This document shows, piece after piece, positions 1-12,852 of a DNA stretch of 64,000 nt. The stretch is from Acipenser ruthenus (Eukaryota > Chordata > Actinopteri > Acipenseriformes > Acipenseridae). The stretch covers positions 20,914,208-20,978,207 of the forward strand of contig NC_081214.1 in the NCBI RefSeq assembly GCF_902713425.1, read 5' to 3'. Numbering within the stretch: position 1 is the stretch's first letter; every line of letters begins with the position of its first letter. The position numbers and the translations under genes were made by a program. Below the pieces are notes generated by a model. The model did no database searches, had not been told where the DNA came from, and saw only the letters and a program-made list of their open reading frames with translations.

Positions 1-415
1 CAAGGGCAAAATCTGCAATATTAAATCAAAGCAGATGTTCCCACATCTGACATATGCCGCCAGATCGAAAATGGCATTTTGCTTCTTATTTACCTAAAAG
101 CTATAATTTTACATTTTGACCACTTTTTTAAAACTTTTAGAAATGGTCAAATTGTAACAATAAAATAAAAAGGTCCTTATGTACCCTTTAAAGACCACTT
201 TACACTAACTCCCCAAGCCAAATAAGAGAGTGTATATAATTTTGGTCAATTGTCAGAGTGATGGTTTCGCCTCAGGAAATATGAAGTGTGTATCTCAAAT
301 TGCACCCTCTAAAAGACTCTTGAATATCCTTCATGTATCAGATCTTTAAATGAAGTAGACGTTACTGGGGTATTTTATGACCTGCAAGTCAGTCACATGC
401 CAAACACTATATATA
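1..415. other. non-coding DNA left of a Tc1 element
   Basis: AT-rich sequence in which I see no gene, RNA or recognisable repeat. It ends where the truncated left arm of the Tc1 element begins. Confidence 0.5.
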
Positions 416-419
416 AAAT

Positions 420-1943
420 TATAAAACACTGAAACTCAAAATCAATTATTGTAAGGTGACATTGGTTTTATGTTAGGAAATATTTTTAAGAAATATAAAA
501 AACTGAAATATCTTGCTTGCATAAGTATTCAACCCCTGTGCTGTGGAAGCTCCCAATTTACACCAATGAAAGAAATTGCCCTAACGAGGACACAATTACC
601 TTACCATTGGCCTCCACCTGTGAACCATTAAAGTTGCTGTCACATTTTCTGGATAAAAACCCCACTGTTGAAGGATCATTGGTCAGGCTGTGAATCTGAA
701 GGAAAATGAAGACCAAAGAGCATTCTACAGAAGTTAGAGGATAAAGTAATACAAATGCATAGATTAGGGACAGGGTACTAAATAATATCCAAGTGTTTGG
801 ATATCCCAGTGAACACAGTTGGATCAATAATCAGGAAGTGGAAGCTGCATCACACCACCCAGGCACTGCCAAGAAAAGGCCGTCCCTCAAAACTCAGCGC
901 TCAAACAAGAAGGAGACTTGTGAGAGAAGCCACAGAGAGGCCAACAATCACTTTGAAGGAGCTACAGAGTTCAGTGGCTGGGAGTGGAGTAATGGTGCAC
1001 CAGTCAACCATATCAAGAGCTCTGCATAACACTGGCCTGTATGGGAGGGTGGAAAGAAAGAAGCCGTTACTCAAAAAGTACCATCTGAAAGCACGTCTGG
1101 AGTTTGCCAGAAAGCATGAGAGTGACCCAGCTGCGATGTGGGAAAAGGTTTTGTGGTCAGATGAGACCAAGATAGAGCTTTTTGGCCAAAACTCAAAGCG
1201 CTATGTGTGGCGCAAACCTAACACTGCCCATGCCTCAAGACACACCATCCCTACAGTGAAGTATGGTGGTGGCAGCATCATGCTGTGGGGATGCTTCTCA
1301 TCAGCAGGGACTGGGCATCTTGTTAAAATTGAAGGAAGAATGGATGGAGCAAAATACAGGGAAGTACTGCAAGAGAACCTGCTTCAGTCCGCTAAAAAAC
1401 TGAAGCTTGGGAGGAAATTCAGCTTTCAGCAGGACAATGATCCCAAGCACAAGGCCAAAGCAACATTGGAGTGGCTCAAGAACAAAAAGGTGAATGTCCT
1501 ACAGTGGCCCAGTCAAAGTCCTGATCTCAATCCCATTGAGAATCTGTGGCACTATTTGAAAATTGCGGTCCACAAGTGTCATCCAACCAACCTGAACAAC
1601 CTGGAGCAAATCTGCCAAGAATGGGCCAAAATCACTCCGACACTGTGTGCAAAGCTGGTACATACTTACGCTAAAAGACTTAAAGCTGTTATTGCAGCGA
1701 AAGGTGGCTCTACCAAATATTAATGTGTGGGGGTTGAATACTTATGCAAGCAAGATATTTCAGTTTTTTATTTTTCTTAAAAATATTTCCCAACATAAAA
1801 CCAATGTCACCTTACAATAATTGATTTTGAGTTTCAGTGTTTTAAAATAAAATATCAAACAGAACGAAATTTCAATGTACCATTTGTAATTCAGTAATAT
1901 GAGAGAATTGGTCAGGGGTCTGAATACTTTTGCAAGGCACTGT
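420..1943 (+). mobile_element. Tc1/mariner (DD34E) DNA transposon, left end truncated
   Basis: A Tc1-type element with long inverted arms. The left arm (about 420-540) is the reverse complement of about 1735-1850. The right arm continues outward to about 1943 and ends in the typical fish Tc1 terminus (reverse complement CAGTGCCTTGCAAAAGTATT). A similar motif, GCATAAGTATTCAACCCC, lies at the inner end of both arms, so the arms carry an outer and an inner direct repeat (IR/DR layout). The outer roughly 95 bp of the left arm, including its outer repeat, is absent: homology starts abruptly near 420. The copy therefore lacks one transposase-binding end and should be immobile. A TA-containing junction (TGTATA) follows the right end. 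Confidence 0.88.
706..1723 (+). pseudogene. Tc1 transposase (DD34E), decayed at its N terminus
   Basis: Encodes a Tc1-family cut-and-paste transposase. The likely ATG is at 706. The N-terminal helix-turn-helix is interrupted by an extra base near 737-740 and an in-frame TAA at 779-781. From 782 the frame is open to the stop at 1721-1723 (about 313 codons). Visible motifs: a GRPS AT-hook-like basic segment, a first Asp in LWSDETK, a second Asp in QQDNDPKHK and the Glu in PDLNPIENLW. I count 34 residues between the second Asp and the Glu, the classic DD34E spacing. It ends in GGSTKY, the usual Tc1 C terminus. An intact family member would be about 340 residues. The DDE core looks undamaged but the DNA-binding start is broken. 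Confidence 0.9.
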
Positions 1944-2723
1944 ATACACAAGAGGAGAACCATAAATAAGTAAAAGACAAAACAAAACCAGATACTGTAG
2001 GCAAAGACATTCTCTGGTTAGAGGGCCTGGAGAGTCAAACCTTTTAAATAATTTGGCAGAGAACAGGATATAGACCTACATCTACTTGACATGCAGGCTG
2101 TATTTGGAGGTGGGAGCTGCAGCACTGTGCAATTAAAGAGCAGGTTGCCTTTGTACTTTACATTTTGGTCCACACTGAAGGGAACCAGATTTTTCACTGG
2201 TTTCACAAAGAAGTATACCTGCACTAATAGAGCAGCATGAAATAAAAGCAGACTGGTTATAGCAGAACTGAACAGGGCCAGCCACCCCTTATTCCCTATG
2301 CTGTCAACCTTATGCAGTAAATGTCAATATGCCTTAGTTTTAAAGAAGGGACTCTCAGGAACACAGGCCCTCTGTTCAAAGTAAAAAGGAGGAGGGTGAA
2401 ATTCACACTAGGACTGGAGATACACACTCTCTCCCACAGCTCTTGTGGAGGATATTATATGGGTGACAATAATAAATAAGCTCAAAGAAACAGTATAGAG
2501 ATGCTTTCTGAGCTGGGAATACTGCTGTGCCTATAAGCCCTTGAGTGGTACGAGGAATGAAGCAACTAAGTTTGTTGCTAATTATTGCAAAAAGATGTAA
2601 TTTGCTCTTCAAAAGTCGTCTCAATTTGTAAAGTGATTTAAAAAAATCTTACTGTTTCGTAGATTAAAAACATAATTTATTTTCATTTTCCTGCTGGTTC
2701 ACACAATATATTGGAAAACTTAC

Positions 2724-3041
2724 CCAGAGGTGGCATTTCAGTGTTTGTCGAGATAATCCAACAAATATGTAAATCCCTCGTTCTTCCAATCGACTCCAAC
2801 TGTTCTGAAGGCCAAAGTTATCAGCACTTTCCCTGTTCTGTTGACATGCATAGAATACATCGTTGACAAGATTGTCTTTTATCCACACCATTAAGAAGCT
2901 CTTCCAATAAGTGAAGTAAACAAATTCCAGCCTAGTTGAGCACGAATGCTTTTCTACACCTTTTTTGACAAGATACAGCAATAGTTTCTGGTTGCCAAGA
3001 AATGTAACCTTTGCCACAGCAAAGGTCATTTCCTCACACAT
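2724..3041 (-). CDS. possible coding exon of an unidentified gene
   Basis: An ATG-initiated open frame of 106 codons runs on the minus strand from 3041 and reaches a consensus-like splice donor (TGG, then GTAAGT) at 2724/2723. The predicted peptide is rich in Lys, Leu and aromatic residues and contains LEERGIYIFVGLSRQTLK. I do not recognise the family. No matching acceptor or partner exon could be picked with confidence. Open frames of this length arise by chance in 64 kb of AT-rich DNA, so it is offered only as a candidate. Confidence 0.15.
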
Positions 3042-3427
3042 CCTTCAATACATCACCCATCTCTATTTCTTACATGCCCAAGAGTACAGGGAGTTCAGTG
3101 TACTGGAAAAGCTATTAGGAGTAATGAGAATCAATGATGGGGTTGAAATATATTGACATATTTAGCACTGCATTGCAAAGGTGCTCACTAAGCTTTCTTT
3201 ATTAACTGGTAAACAGAATACTGCCCTGCTTCAACACTTTACAATCTGGTCTAATTTACAAACAGGTCAACTACCTACAGTAGCTACAGTAAGAAAAGCA
3301 AAAGTCTAAACTTCAGGGTGCCCCAGTACTGATGTTCAGTTTGCAATTCCTAGTTTCTGGCTCCAAAATCTTTATGTGACCCACTCTAGTGCCACGCAGG
3401 TTTAAGCCCTAGATCAAAACGTGTTGC

Positions 3428-3491
3428 TTTAGTAGGGGATGGTTTAAAAAGAAATACATTTTAGTAGGGGATGGTTTAAAAATGAAATAAA
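3428..3491. repeat. 32-bp tandem duplication
   Basis: The motif TTTAGTAGGGGATGGTTTAA occurs twice, starting at 3428 and 3460. Each copy is followed by a similar A-rich tail, giving a 32-bp period. Confidence 0.75.
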
Positions 3492-3666
3492 TAAATAGAT
3501 GTAACACAATTCATCTCGAATATCCAACTAATACATGCATTTTTAATATATTCATGGTTAATTAAGCAAAAGCAAACACATATCAAAGCAAACACTAAAC
3601 CACTAAACCACATTTATACTGGAATTGTCAGTAATCTCAAAACTCCTAGAGTAGCTGAAGCACTAT

Positions 3667-3835
3667 CTTTATTTGTTTATTTAGCAGATGCCTTTATCCA
3701 AAGCGACTTACAAAAAGACGGAGCACAAGGAGGTTAAGTGACTTGCTCAAGGTCACACAGTGAGTCAGTGAGTGAGCTGGGATTTGAACCGGGGACCTCT
3801 TAGTTACAAACCACTGGACCACACAGCCTCCTTAA
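3667..3835 (-). mobile_element. tRNA-derived SINE with L2-type tail
   Basis: On the minus strand the tRNA-like head carries a Pol III B box (GGTTCAAATCC, near 3780-3795). The 3' part ends in the widespread fish L2/HE1-type tail (TAAGTCGCTTTGGATAAAGG, near 3690-3710). The tail is shared in type, but not in exact sequence, with the SINEs at 12.6, 14.7 and 33.8 kb, so this is probably a different, older subfamily. Confidence 0.75.
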
Positions 3836-4494
3836 TTGTATGAATGGCATACCCACCAACAGAAGCACCCCCACCTGCACTGTATAATTACATTATTGAC
3901 CATTAATTGTAAAACTGCCTTCTGCATTCATGTCTCTTGTACCCAGCTTCCTTCAATTCTATGGTTAGGACACAGCATGCTGTGTACAAATTTCTGGTTG
4001 TATAGCTTCCTGACACTAGGATAATCTGCTTGCTTCAGTCCCTTTCACATCAGTTTCTGAGTATCACAATAAGCATCTTGTTACTGAAGAAATGCAGTTT
4101 GCAGAGCAATTTTTTTTATTTATTTAATCGATCAACACATCCTGCTTTGCAGAAGGCTCTGGAGGGAAGACTAGTCTTAAAGAATAACAGACTATATTGC
4201 TTTAAAATGTTCTGATTCGACTAAATAGGGTATTCTTTCCTATCCTTTTATGAGTCCTACTATAAAGTATTGTATTTTTGGAATGGAAATTTAAAAAGGA
4301 ATACTTTCTGAATTAAGATTATGAATGTGTTTATTTACTAATAATATACGTTCTTAATCCTCATTTATACTTCGTTCAGCAATCCTGGACATGTGGCATG
4401 TTTAACAGTCTCCTGCATATTTTATCTATTTTATCAGTCTATGAGCAAACCTGAATAAGGTGGAATTTATCTAATGTGTCCGGGTTAGAAATTA

Positions 4495-4618
4495 CCAGTG
4501 GTGTGCAACAGTAATTTCTTACCCTCCTGAAACAGTTTGTTAAAGATGTCCTGTAGAAAATCTCAGATAAAAACTCACTGTTTCAGGGGGAAAGAAATTA
4601 CAGGTACACACCTACAGT
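4495..4618. repeat. foldback (inverted) repeat, MITE-like
   Basis: Two arms of about 40 bp (4495-4535 and 4578-4618) are imperfect reverse complements separated by a loop of about 42 bases. The best-paired block is TAATTTCTTNCCC...CTGAAACAG against its complement. There is no coding content. The size suits a short palindromic MITE, but no target-site duplication could be assigned. Confidence 0.6.
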
Positions 4619-7600
4619 GGCCATTTTTATACTGACTATTACTGAAATGCGCCTTGCTCGGAGACTGCCCAAAAAGTAAAATACAGGGGACTTAAACAAG
4701 CCCTATGCCCTTGCAAAAACAACAATAATGATGACAACAATAAATACAATGGTAAATTAAAAGTCTTAAATTATTAACATAAAAATTCAGCAGGTATATA
4801 ACATGTATTCCTTCAAGTCCCACATTCCCTTTGTTTAAATTGCACCAACTGTTAATCTAAAGGCAGTACCTAACTCAGATTTTAACTTCTGCTTACATAA
4901 AACATGACACACAATATGTGAACATAAGGTGATGTAAACACAGCTGTAGCTGATTTATCAGTAAAATCATTCAGTGCATATTTAGGTTTGAATTTCAGGG
5001 CCGCCATGTTAACTCTTTGCTTCCTAGATGCCATGGAATTCATTGTTCTGTGCCAGTGATATTTTTGAGTGAAAAAAAACAGGTAGCGTTCATATTGCAA
5101 CTGTGAGGACACACATGAACAGGCATACTTCAGGTTTAATCAAATAAGGACTCTATGTTCCCAAGATATAGCTCTCAGCCATTTAGGAGTCGACAGTCAC
5201 AGTAAGAGTAATAACTTACTGTTACCAATTATATTTAACATGTTAAAATGTAGTAACAAACTTCTATAAAATTAAGACCAGATATAAATGTCCAAATACC
5301 CTACCTGGTATAATTTTATCCAGTAAATAGGCTATGACATTGACTAAACTGCTTGATATTACCAGCAGGCAGTTTAGTACCTGGACAAACATAAGATAGA
5401 TTAGTCTTTGTATGTATTATAGTGAAAGTTTAGAATAAAACCAAGATGTTTCCAAATCTTTCAAATATTTAACAAGAATAGAAGCTGACTCTCAAACATG
5501 AGAAAAGTAGCTGTCAGTATTAGAAATGCATACCAATTCGATTTAGCTGCAATGCTGCCTTTCCCATCAGGCTGTTGAAAAACAGAGGATTAAAAAAATT
5601 AATCTGTAATTTGACAAGATCCGGTACACAGAATCGATTAACTAACAAATAAACCAGTGCAACATTACCATCTTGAGCTGGAGAACTGCAAGTGAACCTC
5701 AACAGAATATATTGGCACAGATGTCACTTCTGGTGTCTACAAAATAGTACATGAATCACTGAATTAATGAGAATCAAAATGATGTCCCCATTAGAACACA
5801 TCACTTACAATTACACTATTTATTTTTAAATGTTACTGGTGTAGGAATGTAATTATTCACTATATTTTTACATAAATTCTACATAAACAGCTTAAAAGAT
5901 ACGTGGCACTGCTGAGGCCCTGCTCCTTTAAAGAATATGTTTTTGTTTGATTTGCACATAAGAATGTCTTTTTGTTTGATTAGATATGGCAGTGCTGGGA
6001 GATTAGACCTCTCGTCGGATACCCCCAGTAACAGAACACCCCTGTTACAAGATATTAATGATATTAACAACTTGGGATTTAAATACAGTAATTCTTATAT
6101 CTGAACTGCGCACGTTTGTTTGGGCTTATAATTGGCCAAGTGGAAAGGAAACGCCTCAATCTTTTATTTAAATAACCGACATGTATGGAGATTGCACTTC
6201 CACTGCAGACTTTTTAACTTTTTCGTTGCTGCATCACTGCCTTTAAACCTGTTATGCTGCTGTATTTATTTACTAAAAGGAAAAGAAAATCCCAATTTCA
6301 CCTGCTGAATCAACTATACTTTTTACACCAAGTCCGTTCCGTCCATTGACTCATTGCCAATTAGCAATGATAGATCAGTAAGTCACAAAGCTTTTTCAGA
6401 GGCAGTAAATGGTGGGTGGCCAATTAGTCTATGGACCGCCTCTTTGATTTGTGAAGTTGTTTGCGGGAGCCAGGCTTCAGATTCGATTTTGTTTCAGAAA
6501 AGACATCTTAAAGAGCTTAGAGTTTGGGAAGTGAAGTTGAAAGCAGTTGCGGTTTAAAATAAATGGCACAAAAAAAAAAAAAAAAAGTACAGCAGGATTC
6601 TCATTTCGTGTACATTGAACGGGAATGGAAAAACTACACCCAAGCTTAAATGTGCAACCACTATCCTAGAAAATTTCCACCCATCCACTGCTTGTAGCAA
6701 TGTAACTGTCCAGTACTGTATGAGGACATGTTTTTGGAATCCAACCCAAATACAGAGGGTAGAAAAGCTGTTGACCTCAGAGAAAGAATTGACTGAACAG
6801 AGATGGTTAAATCCACTGCTCCTTACCCAACGGTCAACAGCTTTCCACTAAATCTACAGTCCATAACCAGGTATGCTATGGGACAAATGTTGAATGTGAA
6901 GAGGAATTCAAGTTTCTCTTCTTGTAATAAATTCTGGCCAGTAATAATTTATAAAGTGCACTAAAAGGTGTGATATTTTAACACTGATGAGCCTTAAAAG
7001 CTCTATTGAAATGCTGCCAGGCTTGCTTTCCACCGTATTAAGTTTCATGCATTGATTTCCTCCTTAAGATCAAGAAAAACGCTCTCAAACTGACATCTCA
7101 TCTCTCCATTGTTCCTTAAGTTGTTATTATTATTGTACATTACGTGCACTGCATTACTGTAGAGCAAGGAGCGGATGCCTTTTATAACATGTTAAACAGC
7201 AATCTGTGCTTGGCACATTTATTACCAAGTGCCTCTATTGGCTGACAGCTTATCTGCAGTCTCAAAAAGAATTGTGCATTCATTTAATTTGGACAGAGAC
7301 GGGCTTTAAAGTATTGCTACATACAGAAGAGCTTTTTAGTGGAGGGATGCTATCCCGACTGACACCCTCTATTGTTCAACTTCAATGGATTTAAAACCTA
7401 TTTCTTAACACATACTGTAACCCCCCCACACACACACACACCCACACAAAGTAATATAACAACCTGCTCCTATTGGACCACAGGATTTCGAATACAGAAA
7501 ATGAACAAAGCCTGTGAATGGTAGCTGAAACTATGCACCTGCAGCTAGATGCAATCTATCTATCTATCTATCTATCTATTATTTTTTAAATGTGATCATT

Positions 7601-10600
7601 AACAGTAGGACAAGTAAATACAAATGACAGTTTTCTTTCCCTTACCTGTTTATGATAGATTGGGCTGTTTTGAGAAGACAAGATCCTTACTAAAGCACAT
7701 GTTCAAACTTCACTCAGTTTCTTGTTCTGGTATCTCCATGACATTCCAGATTGAGGGAGCTGCTACAATCAGACACCTTCCACTGATATTGTCAAACAAC
7801 TTGTCAGTGGAACTGGTGGAGAAATCACATGAAATGTTTAGGCTACTACATAAACTACTTTTTTAAAAGTGAAAATGCTTATTTATAAAGTAATAACAGT
7901 TTAACATATAATACTATGCAGCCTTATATTTTCAGCTACTACTAGCCTAATAGTTCGATAAAGTTTAAACACATTTTCAAATAATTAAACATTTATCTAT
8001 AGCATTTATATTGGGAAGATTATGGGTAGCCTGGGAGACAAATTCAGTAAAAAAGAGCTGGGCTAAAAGCACTTTCCCAGGTTATACGGGACAAAAAGTT
8101 CATGAAGCTAATGCATGCTTTGTGAAAAGCTTTAGTTGAATGTGTAACTGCAGAAACTGCACGGTGCCTTTATTTCATAGAAAAAGCCTTACCTTTACAC
8201 CCTGGAACTATGTATGAAATGTCGCCCAGATACAAGCACACAAACAAAGATATTTTAGAAGCCTGAGTAATCGCTAAAAACAAATGCATCTAGACATTTA
8301 ATTATACAGTCCTGTAGAACCAATAAACCAGAACGCACTGCACCCCTTGTTTGTAGACTCCAAATGCACCCGTTGAGAATTTGGTAATCTTGGCTACAGG
8401 CTACTGCAAAACTGTGCTTCATCTTTCACTGACAAATACAAAAAGTACACAGATATCCTGTATACCGCAGGGGACATATCCATTAAAAAAAAAAAACTGA
8501 AAAAGGCTCTCATGATTCAGTTACAGCCTGTACATTAACAAGTCAAGCTAATTCAGCCTACTGTCTGCTGGTTCTTACTGAGTCAGATAATATCAAGAAA
8601 CCCTTTATGCCCTCTGAGTCACAGTGTTTCACAACAAGAAAGCTTTCTGCAACATGGTGCTTTTCTTAAGTATTTGCAACCAGGGCTCACATTCTCCTTG
8701 CTACAAACGACATTGGATGGACTGACCTTTAACAGTAGTATAGTAGCAATATCATCTGTATCATACAGCGTCAACATTAACAAACTCTTATCTTCACGTA
8801 GATATAATTATTGTTAATTTGGGGTTACCTACCATTTAATAGTTTGCTTATCTATTTAAGCTTATTGTAGGTCACCATCATTTATGAATTACTTACATTA
8901 AACACATAAATAGCAGGCTCTAAAACTGCAATGTCTTTCTTTAAGAAAAATCAAATCCATCATAAATAACTTGCATATGCTATATGCATGTTTCAATATT
9001 AGCAAATTTCACTATTTTGTGAACTGTGTGGATCTGTATATATAATGTGTCACATTAAATACATTATTTATTTAATATTTGCTTATTAACTTATTTCTAT
9101 AGGCCAGGTCTCTCAGGATCTACAACAGACCACGAGACCATGTGATAAACAAATATGATAAAAATAATTTTGCATAGAATTACCCAGAAATCCTAGAATG
9201 AAGCCATTCAGACTCATTACTCAAGACAGAATCTTGGACCACTTTTAAAACTGTTGGATTCACACCATGGGTACAACCTATTGATGTTTTAATCCTCTCT
9301 TTCCTGGCTATTACTATAAATGTGTATGATTTCCCTCACCTCCCACTCACACAGCTGTGTTTTAATCTGCTTCCCTGATTAGGCAAACCATTTAGCATCA
9401 AGAAAATATAAATATATTTAATTAAAATGTCAGGATTTTAAAAGGATGGGAAGTTCTGACTGCAAAACAACCCCCCAAAACAGTGAATTTCCACAGTAAT
9501 CATTTACCATCATTTTGTATCCTTTCAAAACTTTGTCAAATGTCACAAATCTTAGGCTTTATAGATCTGTATTTAATTAGCGTGACTAAGAGGGTTTAGT
9601 TCAGCACATTGTGAATACGTAGCCAATAAAAAAAGGAAGCACCTTAATCTGGTAAAACAGGCATGCATGGGTTTAAACAGTTAGCTATAAAATGAATGAC
9701 TTGACTTAAAGATTACTTCATTTTCCAAATCTGAGATGCAAATTGCGAAGACATAGAAGGCATTTCTCTCACTGAAATAGATAATGCCAGGAAATCGTTT
9801 AACGGAAACTTTCTCAGTTACTTACAGCACATTAAAATGGTTAACTTTCCCACACAGCAATACTTGTCCAGGCAGTATGGATGATTATTTCGCGTGAGTA
9901 CCCTTTAATCAAGTCATACGGATATCATTTTTTGGCTTCACTTCAAACAATATGGAAACCGAATACAAACTGAGATATAAAAAACATCCCTTCAACTTTA
10001 TCCTCAATTGATACATCAGTATCTCCACTGGAAGAGACAGAGTGGAGACACAGAACAGTCCAATTTATAAAACAACCTTAGCACGAGACAGAGAAATTGA
10101 ACATGGCCAAATCTAGCCCTATTAATGTCATGGCACGTAATAGTTTTGCTATTGCTTCTGATGTGCTGACAGAACCAATCTTGATTAGTCCTAATTCCCT
10201 CCAGCGCAAACAATTCCATTTGTACAACAGTCAGCCAGTAGAGATCCTTAAAATTGTAGAGGTTTCAAATCCCAGTTTATCCAATTCACACAGCATCCAT
10301 AACTTTTAAACACTCAAATTTTAGAGGAACTATTTGCTTTAAGATAAAACATCATAAAACATGTTCCTTTCAGGAGCTTTCCCACTCAATTTGGTATCTT
10401 TTAATTAACTACTTGTATATGATCAGCTGCATTAAACTGGGCTGCATAGAGTGGGCTAAGAGAACATTGTATGCATGCTGTTGGTATCTGCATCTTAGAA
10501 AGAGTAAATTGAAAGTCATCACAGTTTGCAGACTAGCAGGACAGGCTCTCCATATTGGGGATTACAGGATTATGAACAACTTGGTTTACTAAAGACCTTT

Positions 10601-11836
10601 CTGGAAATAAATAATGATATAACTGTTCCATAATCCCTGGATAGTGCACAAATGAGGACTCCGTTAAAGTCACAAATGTCAGTACTCATTTACAATATGT
10701 AAAGAATTTCCAAAGTCATGGGGCATAATGAGGAGAGGCTAGATACCTTGGGGACCTCCAGAAACAACTTAGTGCTGTGAAGTCAGCAGTTCACAGACAG
10801 AGCTGGTAGTCTGACCTTGCACAGCTGGATTTGCACAGTAATTGAGGAAGATGTCTAAGAAATCAATTCAAAAGTAATTATGAAGAACATACAGAGTTGA
10901 TCTCCAATAACCCAGTAAAGAGTTGTATTATTTTTTTTGTTTGTTTGTTTTGAAGTTTGGGCCATTCTATGAAACAGACCCCAAAGATGACTTCTGAAAA
11001 GTCTTTCTGTGTACAGTTTCAGAAGATAAATGCTCTAGAAACCCTTTCACTTCCTCCCCACAGAGATAAACAGGGCTTTGCAATACATGCTGGTAAATAA
11101 AAGTAATGTTTCTCAGTAGGAGGCAGTTCAGTGGTCTGAGCCAAGCAGCACATGTGCCACCTACAGGAGCAACAACAAATGTTACCCAGCTTCAGAGTGT
11201 GTTTCATCAGGCTAAAGGCATTAGTTTTGAGCAGGGCACTGTATATGTTAAAGTGAAGGTGCAGGATATACAAAATCTGAAGAACAGTACTGTGTATTTT
11301 GTATCAGTTATTTAGTATTTAGCTATAACATCAACTGATATATTGAAAGGATTACATTCTTCAAGTGTAAAATTGGTTAGTTTCCATAAATGTGATCAAA
11401 TATGCATGGAATGAATTCACAACATCTATAATAAACCTGATCAGCAGATGGATGGAAATAAAACCAGCCACTGCATATCTTTGCGCTTGACGTAGGCAAG
11501 CCTAGGATGTGTCTAATGGTTCAAACAGCTAGCTATCCAGTGGGAGTCTTATTGCAATCCATGCCTACACAGTACAGCGTGTCCCTTGCAGTATTGTTAC
11601 AGGTTATCAAATAAACCCTCCATAATGATATCCTCGGGGAAGTCTTGCTTCTATGGTATCATAATCTACAACACCAAAGACAAAGCGTTTTTGGACTTCA
11701 TCCTAACTCAAAATTGAATTACTGCTCCTTGGATATATAATCAAGTTCAGATGTCAAATTGAACTATGCTGTTTACAAGAACCTGTTAAAGATTTTAAAA
11801 CAAAAATGTATGTAATGCTTAATGCCCTATATGCTG

Positions 11837-11840
<4 letters not shown>

Positions 11841-11880
<40 letters not shown>
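11841..11880 (+). repeat. uninterrupted A tract (40 bases)
   Basis: Forty consecutive A residues. No SINE or retrocopy body is recognisable immediately upstream, so it is treated as a simple repeat. Confidence 0.9.
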
Positions 11881-11884
<4 letters not shown>

Positions 11885-12625
11885 ATTATGAACTTGATAT
11901 AAAAACAATAATGCTACTATAAACTTCTACTTTTCAGTATATGAAAGCAAACTGCACACAGTATTTAGTAGCAATCAATCAATCAATAAATAAATAAATA
12001 AAAAGAATTGTCCAAATCCTATAGCGAGTCAGATATCTAAAAGCATTCAACAGAGAACCATTTCCTATAGAATCATTTGTTTATTTTCAAGTTCATATTC
12101 CCTCTGTACGTCAAGCTTTTTTAAAATATATTTATAGAAGTGCTTATTCAATTGTGATGTCAAGCTTACATTTTTACATGTGCAGACTTAGTTGATCTAT
12201 TTTTTTTCATGTTACTGCGAGCTCTAATTTTGTATATAAAGCTGTCACTGGTCCACTCTCCTCAGCTATGCTGATATTACAGTTTGAAGCAGAGACAAAA
12301 GTCACATGAAAAAGAGTGTGGGCAGCTGAGATTTCACTGGGAAGAAAATCAAAACATAAGAATGAACTGTGCCGCATTACTTATTAAGCATCCCTGCAAG
12401 GGGAGCTTATATGTTTTAGTCATCCACTGCCCTTTCCGCTATTCCGACTGCTCATACTTCAATTCAAATGCAACTTTCACATTTTCAGTGTTATAGAAAC
12501 TCCGGAGGCAAAATCTTACAGTACTTTGTCTTGTGACCGAAGATCATAAGAGAACTGTATGCTGCAGGAGACTGATTTCTCAGGAATTATACACATGGCT
12601 AACACAATTATTGTCTTGCTGTTAA

Positions 12626-12852
12626 TGTGTGTGGAGTAGTGGTTAGGGCTCTGGACTCTTGACCGGAGGGTCTTGGGTTCAATCCCCAGAGGGGGACACT
12701 GCAGTTGTACCGTTGAGCAAGGTACTTTACCTAGATTGCTCCAGTAAAAACCCAACTGTATAAATGGGTAATTGTATGTAAAAAATAATGTGATATCTTG
12801 TAACAATTGTAAGTTGCCCTGGATAAGGGCGTCTGCTAAGAAATTAATAATA
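12626..12852 (+). mobile_element. tRNA-derived SINE, copy 1
   Basis: The head contains an A-box-like TAGTGGTTAGGGC and a B box GGGTTCAATCC. A unique middle follows (AAAAACCCAACTGTATAAAT), then the L2-type tail (TAAGTTGCCCTGGATAAGGG) and a short A/T-rich end. It is nearly identical along its length to the copies at 14730 and 33795, so the family was active recently. Copies 2 and 3 carry a few more 5' bases (GGCAGCAG). Confidence 0.9.

Larger units (their letters stand above)
1950..3660. other. intergenic, no confident gene
   Basis: AT-rich sequence between the Tc1 copy and a reverse-oriented SINE. It holds one weak candidate exon on the minus strand (2724-3041) and a short tandem duplication (3428-3491), both listed separately. 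Nothing else is recognised. Confidence 0.4.
3836..12625. other. long gene-poor interval
   Basis: About 8.8 kb of AT-rich sequence with no convincing exon, RNA gene or transposase. It contains a foldback repeat (4495-4618), short (CA)n (about 7429-7448) and (ATCT)n (about 7553-7579) tracts, and a 40-base A tract (11841-11880). Open frames here are all under 100 codons and resemble nothing I know. Introns, UTRs or enhancers of genes outside the window could lie here but cannot be recognised by eye. Confidence 0.5.

Noticed and set aside
12516-12806. 96-codon minus-strand open frame
   Set aside because: It is the reverse complement of SINE copy 1, an artefact of the repeat.
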